Source of the DNA: JAYZDP01 sp036337765 | Lineage (GTDB): Bacteria; Acidobacteriota; Thermoanaerobaculia; Multivoradales; Multivoraceae | Reading direction: 5' to 3' | DNA: 35,767 nucleotides | Assembly: GCA_036337765.1 (NCBI GenBank) | Contig: JAYZDP010000032.1 | Coordinates: 1-35,767 of the forward strand | In this document: piece by piece, positions 35,310 through 35,767 of the stretch | How the letters are laid out: each line of letters begins with the position of its first letter | Numbering within the stretch: position 1 is the stretch's first letter | Translations under genes and position numbers: made by a program | Notes under the pieces: generated by a model | What the model was told of the DNA's origin: nothing | Databases searched by the model: none | What the model saw: the letters and a program-made list of their open reading frames with translations, nothing else

Positions 35310-35767
35310 TGGCTGAAGGTCTGAGACCTACCGTTCGGAGGCACTTCGGTACCACTACGAAGGACGAAAGGGCAAGATAGAGGTCGTTCCGACCAAGCGC
35401 CGAATGGGCGGTCGAGACCGAGATGCGTTCCCTGAGGGATGCGCTGGCCAATCTGGCCAAGGAGGACGTGCCCGACGCAGTGCTGAAGGCCTATGGTCGG
35501 GAGCATCTACGCTTCGGCCGCGAGTATCTGATCCCCACACCCTTCGACCACCGGGTGCTGTTGCGCCTCGCGCCGGCTGCAGCTGATGCACGGCATTCTC
35601 GATCGCGCCCGCCGCGAGCCCAAGCGGGTCGTTTCCCCCGATGGCGAGCACGAGAAGATCGTCAGAGCGGCGAAGATCCTCGTGGATGAGGGGATCGCGC
35701 GTCCGGTGCTACTCGGCATGGCGAAGCCGGTCCACGTTCTGCAGCGTGGTGTCGAGGTCGAGGACAT
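35310..35767 (+). pseudogene. maeB: Degraded NADP-type malic enzyme gene (runs off window)
   Basis: Fragments of a MaeB-type malic enzyme (malic domain fused to a phosphotransacetylase-like domain) occur in three frames. SEALRYHYEGRKGKIEVVPT (from about 35334) is the enzyme's N-terminus. The block from 35423 (LAKEDVPDAVLKAYGREHL, then FGREYLIPTPFDHRVLL) is the end of the malic domain, normally hundreds of residues later. The block from about 35585 (HGILDRARREPKRVV, DGEHEKIVRAAKILVDEG) is the start of the phosphotransacetylase-like domain. Both joints lack expected sequence, so the gene has lost its catalytic core. The right end is cut by the window edge. Confidence 0.7.

Overview
The window is GC-rich chromosomal DNA, most likely from an Acidobacteriota-like (Thermoanaerobaculia-like) bacterium. 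That placement is an inference. It rests on a GWxTD plus VWFA exported protein typical of that phylum, heptose-based envelope genes, PilB, and the bacterial 23S/5S rRNA. No 16S gene is present to settle it.

Layout. Positions 1-2380 hold the 3' three quarters of a 23S rRNA gene, a short spacer, 5S rRNA and a strong intrinsic terminator. Positions 2333-5078 are a decayed zone: a CotH-family relic on the minus strand with frameshifts and an apparent internal deletion, then a sodium:solute symporter gene with an in-frame TAA. Positions 5139-9027 encode a large GWxTD/VWFA exported protein (minus), a small exported protein with tandem YHS-like modules, and a PduO-type cobalamin adenosyltransferase. 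Positions 9097-13417 (minus) carry pilB and a heptose operon: rfaE1, rfaE2 and a family 9 glycosyltransferase.

The core of the window is energy metabolism. A MidA/NDUFAF7-family methyltransferase (13474) directly precedes an eleven-gene complex I operon, nuoABCDHIJKLMN (14594-25085), which lacks the NADH-oxidising module nuoEFG. In mitochondria NDUFAF7 dimethylates one arginine of NDUFS2, the homologue of NuoD. That arginine is conserved in the NuoD encoded here (Arg56), so modifier and substrate appear to share a locus. A di-heme cytochrome of the RoxA/CCP kind follows on the minus strand. Next comes a partial ATP synthase operon, atpZ-atpI-atpB-atpE, holding only the membrane a and c subunits and accessory genes. 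It is closed by a clear terminator, so the rest of the enzyme must be encoded elsewhere. Subunit c has a signal-peptide-like N-terminus and a Gln/Glu-Ser/Tyr ion-site pattern that raises the possibility of sodium coupling.

The right end contains an ECF sigma factor, an M23 peptidase, a GHMP kinase, a dolichol-phosphate-mannose-synthase-like glycosyltransferase, a Gly/Tyr-rich PEGA-domain protein, an Ogt-type DNA repair methyltransferase with a shortened recognition segment, and a broken malic enzyme gene running off the edge. Three genes in the window (CotH, symporter, malic enzyme) look inactivated, which is a lot for about 36 kb.
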